NCBI GenBank assembly: GCA_027624855.1
Contig: JAQBTQ010000003.1
Location: forward strand, 1 to 64,000
Reading direction: 5' to 3'
Length of the DNA: 64,000 nucleotides
From: Bacteroidota bacterium
GTDB taxonomy: Bacteria > Bacteroidota > Bacteroidia > Flavobacteriales_D > Sanyastnellaceae
Of the stretch, positions 29,136 to 39,066 are shown one piece after another. A program made the position numbers and the translations under genes. Position 1 is the stretch's first letter, and every line of letters starts with the position of its first letter. The notes under the pieces were generated by a model. That model searched no databases. It saw only the letters and a list, made by a program, of their open reading frames with translations, and was not told where the DNA came from.

Positions 29136-29244
29136 TGTTCACACTAATCCAAGATTTGGCTCAAATGTTCATCAAAGCCTAGTGGGATAAGATGATGAGG
29201 TGCCTGAACTGCTTGAAAATCAGTTTAAAACGACAACTATCGCA

Positions 29245-29817
29245 TTATTCTGATGTCATCGAAATGCGATAAAGCAAGGCGGCTAGGTCTTCACGCTCCA
29301 TGGGTTCATAGCCATCAGGAAATACGAAATGGTTTTCTGGCCATTTGTTCGGTCGAATCGCTTGATGACGGGTCAAATTGATGGTGTACCGCGCCGGACC
29401 ATCTTGGAGTTTAATCTCCACTGGCAATTGCGCAATGCCCCAGCAGCAAGGAGCGCGTCCGAGATCTTCAGGATGGATAACAGAATCATTCGACTCATTT
29501 TGACATGGCTCCAAAAGCTCCACGGCGTGCCCTAAAAAGTGGAAGAAAACGCGATAATTTTCTGAATCAAATCGGCCATGCCAAATACGCTCAAAACTGG
29601 TTCCACGTTCACTGATTCTCCATTCGCTGCCGTTCGTTTCAAAATCCAATTCCAAGGGTAAGTAATCCCATTCTGTGGAATCTTGCACCAATGGTGTAAC
29701 AGCATAGTGGGCACTGCCGCTCCAGGATGTATTGGACTGGGCGCTCACTGAGATGTCCCATGAAATGAGCAATAGCGCGATCGTTAATTTTAATAGTTGA
29801 GCGTAGTCAGTAAGCAT
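29245..29817 (-). CDS. Hypothetical secreted protein
   Basis: The ATG at 29817 opens a signal peptide (hydrophobic stretch LLKLTIALLLISW, cleavage likely after SVSAQ). The 190-residue product is otherwise strand-rich (WSGSAHYAV, LELDFETNGSEWRISERGTSF, ARYTINLTRH) with a Cys pair region APCCWG. I recognise no family. It overlaps the end of the E1 dehydrogenase gene by 28 bases and so is likely translated from the same transcript. Function unknown. Confidence 0.72.
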   Translation of the reverse strand: MLTDYAQLLKLTIALLLISWDISVSAQSNTSWSGSAHYAVTPLVQDSTEWDYLPLELDFETNGSEWRISERGTSFERIWHGRFDSENYRVFFHFLGHAVELLEPCQNESNDSVIHPEDLGRAPCCWGIAQLPVEIKLQDGPARYTINLTRHQAIRPNKWPENHFVFPDGYEPMEREDLAALLYRISMTSE

Positions 29818-31865
29818 GAGCGCACTTTTTCGGCATTCACTAGCACAAATTGTTCCAATCCTTCGTTGAGCGGAATGGCAGGGGTTTCCATCGAGCCAAC
29901 CACTTTTACTGGGGCATCCAGTGATTCGAATAAATGTGAGCCAATTCTTCCAGCAATGGACTGAGCAAATCCGGAAAACTCGGGTTCTTCTGTAACAATC
30001 AATGCTCTGTGTGTCCTCTTGATTCGCTCGCTGATCAATTCAAAATCCAATGGACTAATGGACCTCAAGTCCAAAATTTCGACTCGATCTTCGAATCCCA
30101 GACTTGCTTCTTGAGCCCAATACACACCGCGACCATAGGTGATGATGGTGCAGCAACTTTCTTTCCCTACTTCACGGACGGTTCTCACCATACGTCCCTT
30201 CCCCAAAGGCACGAGATAGTTGGCATCTGGTTCAATGACTTTTGCCTCTTCCGTCCCTGGAATTTTGGACCAATACAAACCTTTATGCTCTAAGACTACG
30301 ACAGGATTTGGGTCGTAAAATGCGGCCTTCAAAAGACCCTTCAAATCCGCACCATTCGAGGGGTAAGCAATTTTGATTCCCCTGATGTTTGCCAATACCG
30401 ATTCGATGCTGGAACTGTGATAGGGCCCACCAGATCCGTAGGCTCCAATGGGTACGCGAATCACACTGTGAATGGGCCATTGACCATTGGATAAGAAGTA
30501 ACTCCGACTTAGTTCTGTGAACAGTTGGTTCAATCCCGGCCATAAATAATCCGCGAATTGCACTTCAACAATTGGCTTTAATCCAGCCGCTGACATCCCT
30601 GCTGTCGAGCCAATGATGAATGCTTCTTGGATCGGCGTATTGAAAACCCGATTGTCTCCAAATTTTTGGGCGAGTGTGGCAGCTTCACGAAAGACTCCAC
30701 CCAAGCGGCCTCCAACGTCTTGTCCGTACAGCAGCGCTTCCGGGTGTTCATGGAGCAATTCCTGCATAGCATGCAATGCACAATCGACCATGAGGGTTGG
30801 TTCAGCATCCTTTCCTATTCGGTTTCCAGATTCTGAAATCACATCAGTCGGGGCGAATACATGCTTTTCGAGCATATGGGGGTCAGGCTCTGGAGCGGAT
30901 TGAGCCTCAGCGAATGCTTCGCTGACCTCAGTCGCACATTTGACGCGGATTTGACTCAATTCTTGCGCATCAAAACCTAGCTTCAGAAGCCTTTTCTCCA
31001 ACAGCAAAAGGGGATCTCGTTTTTCGTGCTCGTCGAGGTCGTCTCGATACCATTCTTTTCGCACTCCGCTGGTGTGATGACCCAATAATGGAACATGGGC
31101 GTGCACCAGGACAGGCTTGCGTTTCGAACGAATGTATTGAAAAGCGAGTGCCATGGTTTCCATACTCGCCTCCGTATCCGATCCATTGACTTCAAATGCC
31201 TTGATGTTTGGAAATGCTTGGACGAGCGTGGAAGCATCATGCGACCGAATTTCCGAACGATGGGCAGAGATGTCCCACTCATTGTCCTGAACAAGCCAAA
31301 GAATTGGTAATTCCCTCAAATCACTCATGTGCAAAGCCTCACTCACTTCACCTTCTGTCATGGCCGCATCGCCAATGGAACAGACTGTTACCGGCGGGCC
31401 GCCTTCACGATCTTGAGGCAATCCCAGAAGCTCACGGTATTGAATGCCCATCGCGACCCCTGCTGCTGGAATGGCTTGCATTCCAGTCGCGCTGCTTTGA
31501 TGAGGTATGCGCGGAAAGTCTGGGTGGTTCAACGATGGATGGCTGTAATAGGTTCGGCCACCGCTAAAGGGATCACTTCCCTTGGCTAACAGCTGTAGCA
31601 TCAGCTCTTTTGGGGTCATTCCTAGCGTAAGGAGCAAGCAATCATCACGATAATAGGCACTCAGAAAATCTTGTTTTTCCATGAGCCGTCCCGTGGCCCA
31701 TTGAATGGCTTCATGACCGCGCGCGCAAGCGTGAACATATTTAGATGTCAAGCGCGCATGGGACTCATACAAATCGCTCATGGCCCTTGCGGTGCTCATT
31801 GTTCGATATGCCTGAATCAGAGCTTCCGCTTTTGATTGGATGCTGACGGCTTCCCTTTTTTTCAT
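29790..31865 (-). CDS. 2-oxoacid dehydrogenase E1, alpha and beta subunits fused
   Basis: This 691-residue protein decarboxylates a 2-oxoacid with thiamine diphosphate and passes the acyl group to lipoyl E2. The N-terminal half is E1 alpha (RGHEAIQWATG, YYRDD, ThDP motif beginning GDAAMTEGE); the C-terminal half is E1 beta (LYGQDVGGRLGGVFREA, FNTPIQEAFIIG, EVQFADYLWPG, a C-terminal transketolase domain). Fused alpha-beta E1 chains are common in Bacteroidota and are usually assigned to branched-chain 2-oxoacid (BCKDH-type) rather than pyruvate. Neither E2 nor E3 is adjacent. The start is the ATG at 31865; upstream codons would run into the divergent dapF region. Confidence 0.9.
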   Translation of the reverse strand: MKKREAVSIQSKAEALIQAYRTMSTARAMSDLYESHARLTSKYVHACARGHEAIQWATGRLMEKQDFLSAYYRDDCLLLTLGMTPKELMLQLLAKGSDPFSGGRTYYSHPSLNHPDFPRIPHQSSATGMQAIPAAGVAMGIQYRELLGLPQDREGGPPVTVCSIGDAAMTEGEVSEALHMSDLRELPILWLVQDNEWDISAHRSEIRSHDASTLVQAFPNIKAFEVNGSDTEASMETMALAFQYIRSKRKPVLVHAHVPLLGHHTSGVRKEWYRDDLDEHEKRDPLLLLEKRLLKLGFDAQELSQIRVKCATEVSEAFAEAQSAPEPDPHMLEKHVFAPTDVISESGNRIGKDAEPTLMVDCALHAMQELLHEHPEALLYGQDVGGRLGGVFREAATLAQKFGDNRVFNTPIQEAFIIGSTAGMSAAGLKPIVEVQFADYLWPGLNQLFTELSRSYFLSNGQWPIHSVIRVPIGAYGSGGPYHSSSIESVLANIRGIKIAYPSNGADLKGLLKAAFYDPNPVVVLEHKGLYWSKIPGTEEAKVIEPDANYLVPLGKGRMVRTVREVGKESCCTIITYGRGVYWAQEASLGFEDRVEILDLRSISPLDFELISERIKRTHRALIVTEEPEFSGFAQSIAGRIGSHLFESLDAPVKVVGSMETPAIPLNEGLEQFVLVNAEKVRSCLLTTLNY

Positions 31866-31911
31866 GAATGAGGTAAAGATAGAGCAGTCAGGATGGGCTA
31901 CCTTCGTCGCG

Positions 31912-33966
31912 ATGCACAGGAATTTTTGGAAATGGGAAGGGACAGGCAATGATTTCATTTTGCTTGATCGCAGAGAATGGCCAGAAATGCCCGCTATTGA
32001 GGTCATTGGTCAGATGTGTGATCGCGTGAATTCGGTGGGTGCAGATGGGGTGATTTTCTTTCAGCCATTGACCAAATTGGATCATGAGGGGCGAGCTCAA
32101 GAGTGGGAAATGGATTATTTGAATGCCGACGGTTCGCGTTCATTTTGTGGAAATGGCAGCCGTGCACTTTTCACCTTTTTATTGGAACAAGGTTGGATTG
32201 GAAATCAGGGAGTGCTTCGAGCTTTTGATGGTGAGCATCGTGTCCAGTGGGATGAATCATTGGAATTACCCGGGGTGGAAATGCGTCCTATTGCGATCCC
32301 TCAAATGGTTCCAAGTCAGATGGGGTTGAGAGAAGCCGAATTTCTGGACACCGGTTCCCCGCATCATTTGGAATGGGTCGAGGAACTGAACGGATTCGAT
32401 GTTGATCATTGGGGAAAGCAAATCCGAAATTCCCAGGCTTATGCGCCTGCGGGCACCAACGTGGATTTCTTGAAAAAAATTTCAGAGAACGAGCTGGAAA
32501 TGCGGACCTACGAGCGGGGTGTAGAAGCTGAAACAAGGGCTTGCGGTACAGGTGCTGTTGCGGCGGCAGTTTCGGATTTTCATAAGCATGGAGGATCACT
32601 AACACGGCAAGTCGATATGCGAGGAGGGCGCCTCACTGTTCGAATGAATGAATTGCAAGGGGAAAGTGATCGATACGCAGGGATTTGGCTCTTTGGGGCG
32701 GCGAAGCAACACAAGAAAGGATTTTGGAATGGTAGTCAATTGATAACATCGATTGCGCTGTTGTTGCTGTTGATGGGTGTTTGTCGCGATGACCTGATGG
32801 CGGCTTCTGCTTCTACTAATTGGTCGGATCAACTTGAAATTTCCATCTTGACGGGTTCGCCAGGATCAGATTTATACAGTGCCTGGGGACATTCGGCGAT
32901 TCGGGTGAAAGATTTCGGGCAATTTCCTGCGGTGGATTGGACCTACAATTATGGGACGTTTGAATTCGGTGAAGGGTTTTATTTGAATTTTTTGAAGGGG
33001 GATTTAAACTATCGTTTGGCACGTTCCACCTTTGGGTCATTTCAGCAGGAATATTTAATCACTGGGAGGGCGATTTTGGAACAGCCTTTGGAACTGTCTG
33101 CAGAAGACGCGCGAACGTTTGTGGAATACCTTGAATGGAATCATTTGCCCGAGAATCGAACGTATGCTTACTTGTTTTTTGAGGATAATTGCTCTTCCCG
33201 GGTTTTGGCATTGCTCAGCACCATTTTCGGAGAAAGGTGGAATAGCGGATGCGAGCACGATGCGGTCAATGGGATGACGTATCGATCGGCCCTAAGGCCA
33301 TACATGGAGGGAGATGAATGGATTGAGTCTGGGATCGATTTTTTGCTCGGCCCGCGCTCAGACCGTGAAATGCCGCCTTGTGCTTCGAGTTTCTTGCCCG
33401 ATTACTTGATGCATCAAATCCAACAGGGAAGATTGGACGGTAAACCAATCGCTGGAGTGCCCATAGAACTGCTTCCACCCGAAGGAACTTGGTTTCGATC
33501 TGTCCAAAATCCGTTGGGTGTAGGCCCCTTGTTGGTAAGCTGGCTCGTCCTGCTATGGAGCGTTTTTTGGAGTCTCCGAAGGATGTTGCAAAGAAGAAGA
33601 GGCGTCGCGGTACCCAATGTGGAGCAATTATTCGGTAAGTCGGTTCAGTTTCTGGCGTTCACATTGGGGATTTTGCTCTTGCTCATGTGGTTCCTGACCA
33701 ATCACAAGGACACGTGGGCCAATTGGAATTTGATTTGGGCTTCACCGTTGTTAGGGTTGGTGTTTTCCGTAAAAAAGGAGAGCGCGAATTGGAGGGTTTG
33801 GTTTCGATTTGGACTGTCGACGTCTATCCTGTTGTTTTTATTGAGTTTACCGATTGCGCCACAATTCGTATCTTTAAGTAGCGTGCTTTTGGCTTGGGCG
33901 GTTTGGATTAGCCTCGATCCATGGGACCTGCCTCAGTCGCTATTAAACGCTTTGCAAAGGAGATGA
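31912..33966 (+). CDS. dapF: Diaminopimelate epimerase fused to a DUF4105 membrane protein
   Basis: One uninterrupted frame encodes 684 residues from the ATG at 31912; the frame is open to 31840, but DapF proteins begin close to the GTGNDF motif, here residues 10-15. Residues 1-265 are a complete DapF with both catalytic cysteines: Cys79 in DGSRSFCGNGSR and Cys211 in ETRACGTGA. It interconverts LL- and meso-diaminopimelate for lysine and wall synthesis. A hydrophobic segment (278-290) follows, then a DUF4105 domain (about 305-500: GSDLYSAWGHSAIRV, YNYGTFEFGEGF, EDNCSSR) and four C-terminal membrane helices. No ATG or GTG precedes the internal hydrophobic segment; an in-frame TTG near 32740 could be a second start. 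Confidence 0.85.
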   Translation: MHRNFWKWEGTGNDFILLDRREWPEMPAIEVIGQMCDRVNSVGADGVIFFQPLTKLDHEGRAQEWEMDYLNADGSRSFCGNGSRALFTFLLEQGWIGNQGVLRAFDGEHRVQWDESLELPGVEMRPIAIPQMVPSQMGLREAEFLDTGSPHHLEWVEELNGFDVDHWGKQIRNSQAYAPAGTNVDFLKKISENELEMRTYERGVEAETRACGTGAVAAAVSDFHKHGGSLTRQVDMRGGRLTVRMNELQGESDRYAGIWLFGAAKQHKKGFWNGSQLITSIALLLLLMGVCRDDLMAASASTNWSDQLEISILTGSPGSDLYSAWGHSAIRVKDFGQFPAVDWTYNYGTFEFGEGFYLNFLKGDLNYRLARSTFGSFQQEYLITGRAILEQPLELSAEDARTFVEYLEWNHLPENRTYAYLFFEDNCSSRVLALLSTIFGERWNSGCEHDAVNGMTYRSALRPYMEGDEWIESGIDFLLGPRSDREMPPCASSFLPDYLMHQIQQGRLDGKPIAGVPIELLPPEGTWFRSVQNPLGVGPLLVSWLVLLWSVFWSLRRMLQRRRGVAVPNVEQLFGKSVQFLAFTLGILLLLMWFLTNHKDTWANWNLIWASPLLGLVFSVKKESANWRVWFRFGLSTSILLFLLSLPIAPQFVSLSSVLLAWAVWISLDPWDLPQSLLNALQRR

Positions 33967-35504
33967 ATACCAGGGTTGATTTACAAAGGATGGTGATGGG
34001 CTTCGTCATGGCGATGGTGATGATCATTGGGTGCAAACGGGAACCTACATCTTGGCAAATCGAAGTTGCATTGCCCGTTTTGGATGATGTGGTGATCTGG
34101 TCCGATTTATTGCAGGAAACGTTCGAAGAATCTGAGGTCAACATCGAGCCAGGCACACCGGCTGTCATAGCATTTCATGGTCCCATCGTTGAATGGGACA
34201 TCGCTTCTTTGACCCAACTTCCAGATACAACTGTTCAAGAAGTTTTAACACCAGAATTCGTAGGAGGGCCTTTTCCTGTTCCTCCCGGCGCTGTGCTGTT
34301 GGATTCGGAGGAAGACATCGTCTTTCAAGGCATCGAGCAGGCGTTTACTGAAATAGTGTTGGAATCTGGACGAATCGTGTATTCAGTCGAAAGTTCCACG
34401 AATGGATATGTAGACCTGAATTACATTTTCCCGAGCGTCACGATCTCGGATCAAGCTGTTGAGCTGAAGGTGATACTTCCTCCAAGCGATGGAGTGGCCT
34501 TTCAGACAGAAGAAGGCATCATCGATTTGTCTGGAGCCCGAATTGACTTGACCGGAATCTCAGGAAATGAAGTGAACCGGATTGCGAGCCAATTGATCAT
34601 TGGAACGCCCCCAGATATCGCAGACACGGCTCAGGTATATGGTTCAGATAGCATCCGCGTAACCATGCATTTTCAAGACCTTATGGTACAAGAAGTAGCG
34701 GGTTATTTTGGTCAAGAGAGTATTGATTTTGAAGTCAATCAACAACTAGCGGATTCCATGAACCTCCCCACCGGTTTCTTGGAAATTAACCCATCACGAG
34801 CCACATTGGAATTTCACAATACCATCGCTGCGGATTTGCGTTTGCAACTCAATTCCATGCTAATTGACGGCGTTTCATTGAATCACCCAGAATTTGGAGT
34901 ACCGCAATTGGTGGGGAGAGCAGATTGGAGTTCAGGGGAAGTTGAGCCATCCATATGGCAAATGGATTTGTTGGATACGTCTCCTGCGCTCTTTGACTTG
35001 TTGAGCTATTTCCCGGATGAAGTAGGAGTCGATGGTGAAGGATTGTTGAATCCACTTGGGGACGTCTCTGGAGGGAACGATTATTTCGACACCCGTGTGC
35101 CCCCGGCCTTGTATTTGGATTTTGAATGGCCATTGACTGGCGCGGTGGAACAATTCAAATTGATTCGAACGTTGGATTTTGAAGGAACGGATTTACCGGG
35201 ATTTGAGGGGAATTTGATCATAAGATTAACCAATGGATTCCCAATAAATTGGGATTTCGCTGGGGTTTGGACGTATGATGAGTTTGAATTGGAGCCGGAT
35301 GCATTTGAAGGAAGTCTGCAGGCGTTTCCAGGCAGTGAAATCATGGAAATTCGAATTCCTGTCGATGAGCTGAGGGTTGCGTCCGCTGGGAGTTTGACGA
35401 TAGAAGCAGCAATGAATTCGGAAGGGCCAGTTTCATTCACAGGAATGGAACGAATGAGAATTCAGGTGGCGTTTGAAGGATCCTATGACGTCGTGGTGCA
35501 ATGA
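33963..35504 (+). CDS. Lipoprotein of unknown function
   Basis: The ATG at 33963 overlaps the stop of the dapF-DUF4105 gene (ATGA) and has AAAGGAG directly upstream. The 513-residue product begins with a lipoprotein signal (lipobox IIGC, Cys24). The rest is strand-rich and acidic, with long stretches of alternating hydrophobic residues and paired Asp/Gly turns; the pattern suggests repeated beta-sandwich domains in the periplasm or at the cell surface. I recognise no family. Overlap with both neighbours suggests it works with the DUF4105 membrane protein and the following predicted barrel. Confidence 0.78.
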   Translation: MNTRVDLQRMVMGFVMAMVMIIGCKREPTSWQIEVALPVLDDVVIWSDLLQETFEESEVNIEPGTPAVIAFHGPIVEWDIASLTQLPDTTVQEVLTPEFVGGPFPVPPGAVLLDSEEDIVFQGIEQAFTEIVLESGRIVYSVESSTNGYVDLNYIFPSVTISDQAVELKVILPPSDGVAFQTEEGIIDLSGARIDLTGISGNEVNRIASQLIIGTPPDIADTAQVYGSDSIRVTMHFQDLMVQEVAGYFGQESIDFEVNQQLADSMNLPTGFLEINPSRATLEFHNTIAADLRLQLNSMLIDGVSLNHPEFGVPQLVGRADWSSGEVEPSIWQMDLLDTSPALFDLLSYFPDEVGVDGEGLLNPLGDVSGGNDYFDTRVPPALYLDFEWPLTGAVEQFKLIRTLDFEGTDLPGFEGNLIIRLTNGFPINWDFAGVWTYDEFELEPDAFEGSLQAFPGSEIMEIRIPVDELRVASAGSLTIEAAMNSEGPVSFTGMERMRIQVAFEGSYDVVVQ

Positions 35505-36664
35505 AGAAAGTTGTCCAACTCTTCTGTGCTGTGCTGTTGTTTTCGACCGCTGCTGAAGCTCAATTGGATTCGCTGCCATGGAAATTGACGATTTGGGGTC
35601 AACATCGTTCGAACACCTTAGATCATGAATTAGGGAAACTTTTCATTCAAGGAGGTCACATCGATCGAACATTGGTAGAGGAGGCACGGACGGCGCAAGG
35701 AGCTGATCGAGGCGCTTTTGGATTTGTTGCGGGTGCGGATTGGAAATGGTCGTCCTATCGGCAATGGAAAGACACTGACTTGAGGCTTTGTGGCTCAGTT
35801 CAAGGAAAGTGGTTAGGCGATATTCGCTGGACTCCTGAGTTGTTTGACCTACTTTTTATGGGCAATGGAGGTCACTTGGGCAGGTGGGATGTCTTGGACG
35901 GATCGAGGATTCGAACAACGGGATGGGTCAACGCATCCATAGGCTTGGAGGGGAAAAATCAGAATCGAATTGAGTGGGGCGTGGTATGCAATCCTCGTCA
36001 CTTTGATGCTCAAATACGAAATGGTCAGTTTTATGTAGATGAATCCATTGATTCACTCATTGGATACATTCGTGCAGATGTCGATGTCGCTCAAAAAATG
36101 GGCTGGGGGACAGCGATCAATGCTGAATGGCATTTCTTGCGCGCAGAGGCTCCATTCGCATTCCATGTCAGGTTGCAAAATTTAGGCGTTGTATTATCGC
36201 CTGAATTGGCAACGGTCAGTGTAGATACGTTGGTCGAGACTTCGGGGTTGACTTTTACTGGCAATGACTTGTCGTTGGAAGCGATACAATCCGATGCTTT
36301 CGGTGAAGGCATCGTCCATTCCGATACCGCTCGATGGCGACCTCGTGGTCTGCCTGCTCGTTTAGATGCATCCATGGAATATCCTTTGGGCCCCCGATCA
36401 GGATGGGATTTTCAAGTGCAATTGGGGGAATGGATGCCATTGCCTCAGGCGATTACCGGATACCGCAGGGCGATTGGAAAGAACTGGCAGACGGGGGTCC
36501 AATTGATTGCGGGAGGATGGGGGCGATTGAGACCAGCGGCCTGGGCGCGCTGGCGAAAACCCGGCCATCATGGATGGGTCTTTTACATCGAAGATCCATT
36601 TGGTTGGGGATCAAATTCAGCCTACGGTCGGGGATTGACAGTTCAATTTCAAAATCTGAAATGA
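35501..36664 (+). CDS. Predicted outer-membrane beta-barrel protein (DUF5723-like)
   Basis: The 387-residue product has a signal peptide ending in AAEAQ, then many aromatic-rich amphipathic strands (for example KLTIWGQHRSN, FHVRLQNLGV, GWDFQVQLGEW, WQTGVQLIAGGW) and a C-terminal strand LTVQFQNL, which resemble Bacteroidota outer-membrane barrels of the DUF5723 type. The family assignment is from overall pattern, not a decisive motif. Its ATG overlaps the upstream lipoprotein stop (35501-35504, ATGA). It closes a coupled three-gene set: membrane protein, lipoprotein, barrel. Confidence 0.65.
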   Translation: MKKVVQLFCAVLLFSTAAEAQLDSLPWKLTIWGQHRSNTLDHELGKLFIQGGHIDRTLVEEARTAQGADRGAFGFVAGADWKWSSYRQWKDTDLRLCGSVQGKWLGDIRWTPELFDLLFMGNGGHLGRWDVLDGSRIRTTGWVNASIGLEGKNQNRIEWGVVCNPRHFDAQIRNGQFYVDESIDSLIGYIRADVDVAQKMGWGTAINAEWHFLRAEAPFAFHVRLQNLGVVLSPELATVSVDTLVETSGLTFTGNDLSLEAIQSDAFGEGIVHSDTARWRPRGLPARLDASMEYPLGPRSGWDFQVQLGEWMPLPQAITGYRRAIGKNWQTGVQLIAGGWGRLRPAAWARWRKPGHHGWVFYIEDPFGWGSNSAYGRGLTVQFQNLK

Positions 36665-36732
36665 TCAATCTGGAATGATTTTCACTGGAAGTAACGACCT
36701 TTGAGGCTTAGGATCAATGCCAAATCAAAAGA

Positions 36733-37554
36733 ATGGATCGAGAATTTGAGTTGAATCAATCTGGATGGACCGCAGATGGACGGCTTCAAGTCATTGCTGG
36801 TCCATGCGCTATCGAAGGGCGTGAAATCGTCATGCAAATAGCCGAGCAAGTGGTCCAGGTGTGCCATGATTTAAGCCTCCCAATCATTTTCAAAGGGTCT
36901 TATCGAAAGGCCAATCGATCTCGGTTGGATAGTTTTTCGGGTATCGGAGATGAACGGGCATTAGAAATTCTCGCGGAAGTCGGACAAAGGTTTGGTGTTG
37001 CCACCACGACGGACATTCATTCGGCGCAGGAAGCCGCATTGGCTGCGAGCTATGTGGATGTCCTCCAAATCCCAGCATTTCTGTGCCGTCAAACCGATTT
37101 GCTGGTTGCAGCAGCTGAAACAGGCAAAGTGGTCAATGTAAAAAAAGGGCAATTCCTCTCACCTGAGGCCATGCGTCATGCCGTGCAGAAGATAAAAGAT
37201 TCGGGTAACCATAAGGTGTGGTTGACTGAACGAGGGACGATGATGGGGTACCAAGATTTGGTGGTAGATATGCGTGGTTTTCCTGTTATGAAGCAATGGG
37301 CACCAACGATTGCGGATATCACCCACAGTCTCCAACAACCGAATCAGCAAGCTGGTGTCACGGGAGGCCGACCAGAAATGATTGAAACCATTGGAAAGGC
37401 TGCTGTAGCTGCTGGAGCGGATGGGATTTTCGTAGAAACACATCCCAAGCCTTCGGAAGCCCTTTCAGACGGAGCCAACATGTTGCCATTGGTCAAACTA
37501 CCCGGGTTACTATCAAAGTTGAAGCGTGTGCATGAAGCGGTCCATGCTGAATAA
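36733..37554 (+). CDS. kdsA: 3-deoxy-8-phosphooctulonate synthase
   Basis: KdsA condenses phosphoenolpyruvate with arabinose 5-phosphate to Kdo 8-phosphate, the first step of Kdo for lipopolysaccharide. The 273-residue product shows VIAGPCAIEGRE, FKGSYRKANRSR (where E. coli has a Lys-Ala-Asn-Arg-Ser loop), FSGIGDERALEIL, VLQIPAFLCRQTDL, KKGQFLSPEAM and ETHPKPSEALSDG, all core TIM-barrel motifs. The last residues overlap the start of the next gene. A Gram-negative envelope with Kdo is thereby implied. Confidence 0.97.
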   Translation: MDREFELNQSGWTADGRLQVIAGPCAIEGREIVMQIAEQVVQVCHDLSLPIIFKGSYRKANRSRLDSFSGIGDERALEILAEVGQRFGVATTTDIHSAQEAALAASYVDVLQIPAFLCRQTDLLVAAAETGKVVNVKKGQFLSPEAMRHAVQKIKDSGNHKVWLTERGTMMGYQDLVVDMRGFPVMKQWAPTIADITHSLQQPNQQAGVTGGRPEMIETIGKAAVAAGADGIFVETHPKPSEALSDGANMLPLVKLPGLLSKLKRVHEAVHAE

Positions 37555-38998
37555 AGTTGCGCTATTTGCTGCCCTCATGCTATCGATGGGCATCAAATTA
37601 GGACAGGCTCAAAGTGACACCGTTTTGGTCAAGATCATTGGCGGCCAACAGGATGACCGAGGTGTGAAATTGATTCCTTTATCAAATGGTGATGTATTGA
37701 TGTTGAGCTCAACAAATAGCACCAGTTCAGGAATGCCCCACGCGTGGGTTCATCGATTGGACTCGACGTTTGATGTGGTTTGGCAAACGACGATTGCCGA
37801 TGATCCCTTGATCCAACCTGTTGACGCAGTAGAACACAGCAATGGAAACCTGTCGGTTTTGGGGTTGCGATACGGTGGAGTGGAAAATGCTTACGACTGG
37901 GGAGGTTATACGTTGGATGCTGCTGGGAACTTGCTGACGGAATGGCACTGGGGAACTGAAGCCTGGGATATTCCGACGCGGATTACAGAGCGAAATGACA
38001 CGTTATGGTCCATTGGGAAAACTTATGCGTCGGGGGTTAGTGATGTGGCAATTTTAGGACATGTTTGGTTGGAAAATCAATGGTCACTGGTCTCGGAGGC
38101 AGTGATTTCCTCTTCAGCAGAGGAAGATGTGGTGGATGCTTTATTCTTAGGAAATACATTGCTGGTCTTCTGTACTATCAATGGCGATGAGCATGCTCAA
38201 CTTTTTGCTTTGAATCCTCCATTCAATGTTGTTGAATGGTCCTATGAAAGCTCATGGGAAGAACCCACTCAGGCTGTTGCACTGGACGAGCGAAATGGTC
38301 GCGTCGTAGCGTTGATGAACCTTGAGATGGATGGAAACAGCCGTCTGGCTTTTTCATGTTTTGATGAAGGCATGCAGGAACCGTATTTGCAAACCATTCC
38401 CGGGTCAGGATTTGATATTCATGCCGTTGATGCTACATGGTTTAATGATAGCACTTTTGCAACGGTAGCTCAAACGAATGAGTTGGGGCTTGGCGGTGAA
38501 GAATTATTGTTTTCTCGTTGGTCAGGAACTACTGGGGCATGGCAGGGTGGGCCATCATTTGGAACAGCAGAAGATGATGAGCCGAAAGCCATGTTGAACG
38601 ATGAGAGCAATCGCATTTGGATTGTAGGAGCTTCTGATGCATTCTCCAATGGAAGGGAGGATATTTATCTCTTGCAAATTCCCAATGCGGGTATTTCCGG
38701 ATACATCGAGGAAGTTGAACTTCTCATTGAAGATGACGTGGTTTCGGTTCCTTTGCTTGCTGAATCGGTCGGTAGCCGAGTTTATCCAAACCCCACGAAA
38801 GGAGCATTTTGGATTGAATCGTCCCCGGCGATAGAAGGCTGGACGGTATTCAATGGACTGGGTATACCGGTCTTAAGTGGAAATGGCACATCTGGCAATC
38901 TTGAAAACCTGCCTTCAGGTTGCTATTGGATACAGTTAAATTCAATTGAATCAAAACCGAAAAGTGACATCACCCGTATCGTCAAATTGGAGGATTGA
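37532..38998 (+). CDS. Secreted protein with T9SS type A sorting domain
   Basis: The start is the ATG at 37532 (a GTG at 37526 and an ATG at 37544 are alternatives); it lies inside the end of kdsA. The 488-residue product has a signal peptide ending in GQAQ and a strand-rich body with repeated units of the kind found in Bacteroidota delta-60 or beta-propeller proteins (for example KIIGGQQDDRGVKLIPLSNGDVLML, WVHRLDSTFDVVWQTTI). The C-terminus from VYPNPTKGAFWIES to the final IVKLED is a type A sorting domain, so export by the T9SS is expected. No enzymatic motif is visible. Confidence 0.82.
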   Translation: MKRSMLNKVALFAALMLSMGIKLGQAQSDTVLVKIIGGQQDDRGVKLIPLSNGDVLMLSSTNSTSSGMPHAWVHRLDSTFDVVWQTTIADDPLIQPVDAVEHSNGNLSVLGLRYGGVENAYDWGGYTLDAAGNLLTEWHWGTEAWDIPTRITERNDTLWSIGKTYASGVSDVAILGHVWLENQWSLVSEAVISSSAEEDVVDALFLGNTLLVFCTINGDEHAQLFALNPPFNVVEWSYESSWEEPTQAVALDERNGRVVALMNLEMDGNSRLAFSCFDEGMQEPYLQTIPGSGFDIHAVDATWFNDSTFATVAQTNELGLGGEELLFSRWSGTTGAWQGGPSFGTAEDDEPKAMLNDESNRIWIVGASDAFSNGREDIYLLQIPNAGISGYIEEVELLIEDDVVSVPLLAESVGSRVYPNPTKGAFWIESSPAIEGWTVFNGLGIPVLSGNGTSGNLENLPSGCYWIQLNSIESKPKSDITRIVKLED

Positions 38999-39066
38999 TG
39001 CGCAGAAAACGGATGCATTAAAAATAGATGGCTAGAATTTGGAATGCTTATTGCTTTCACATTGAA

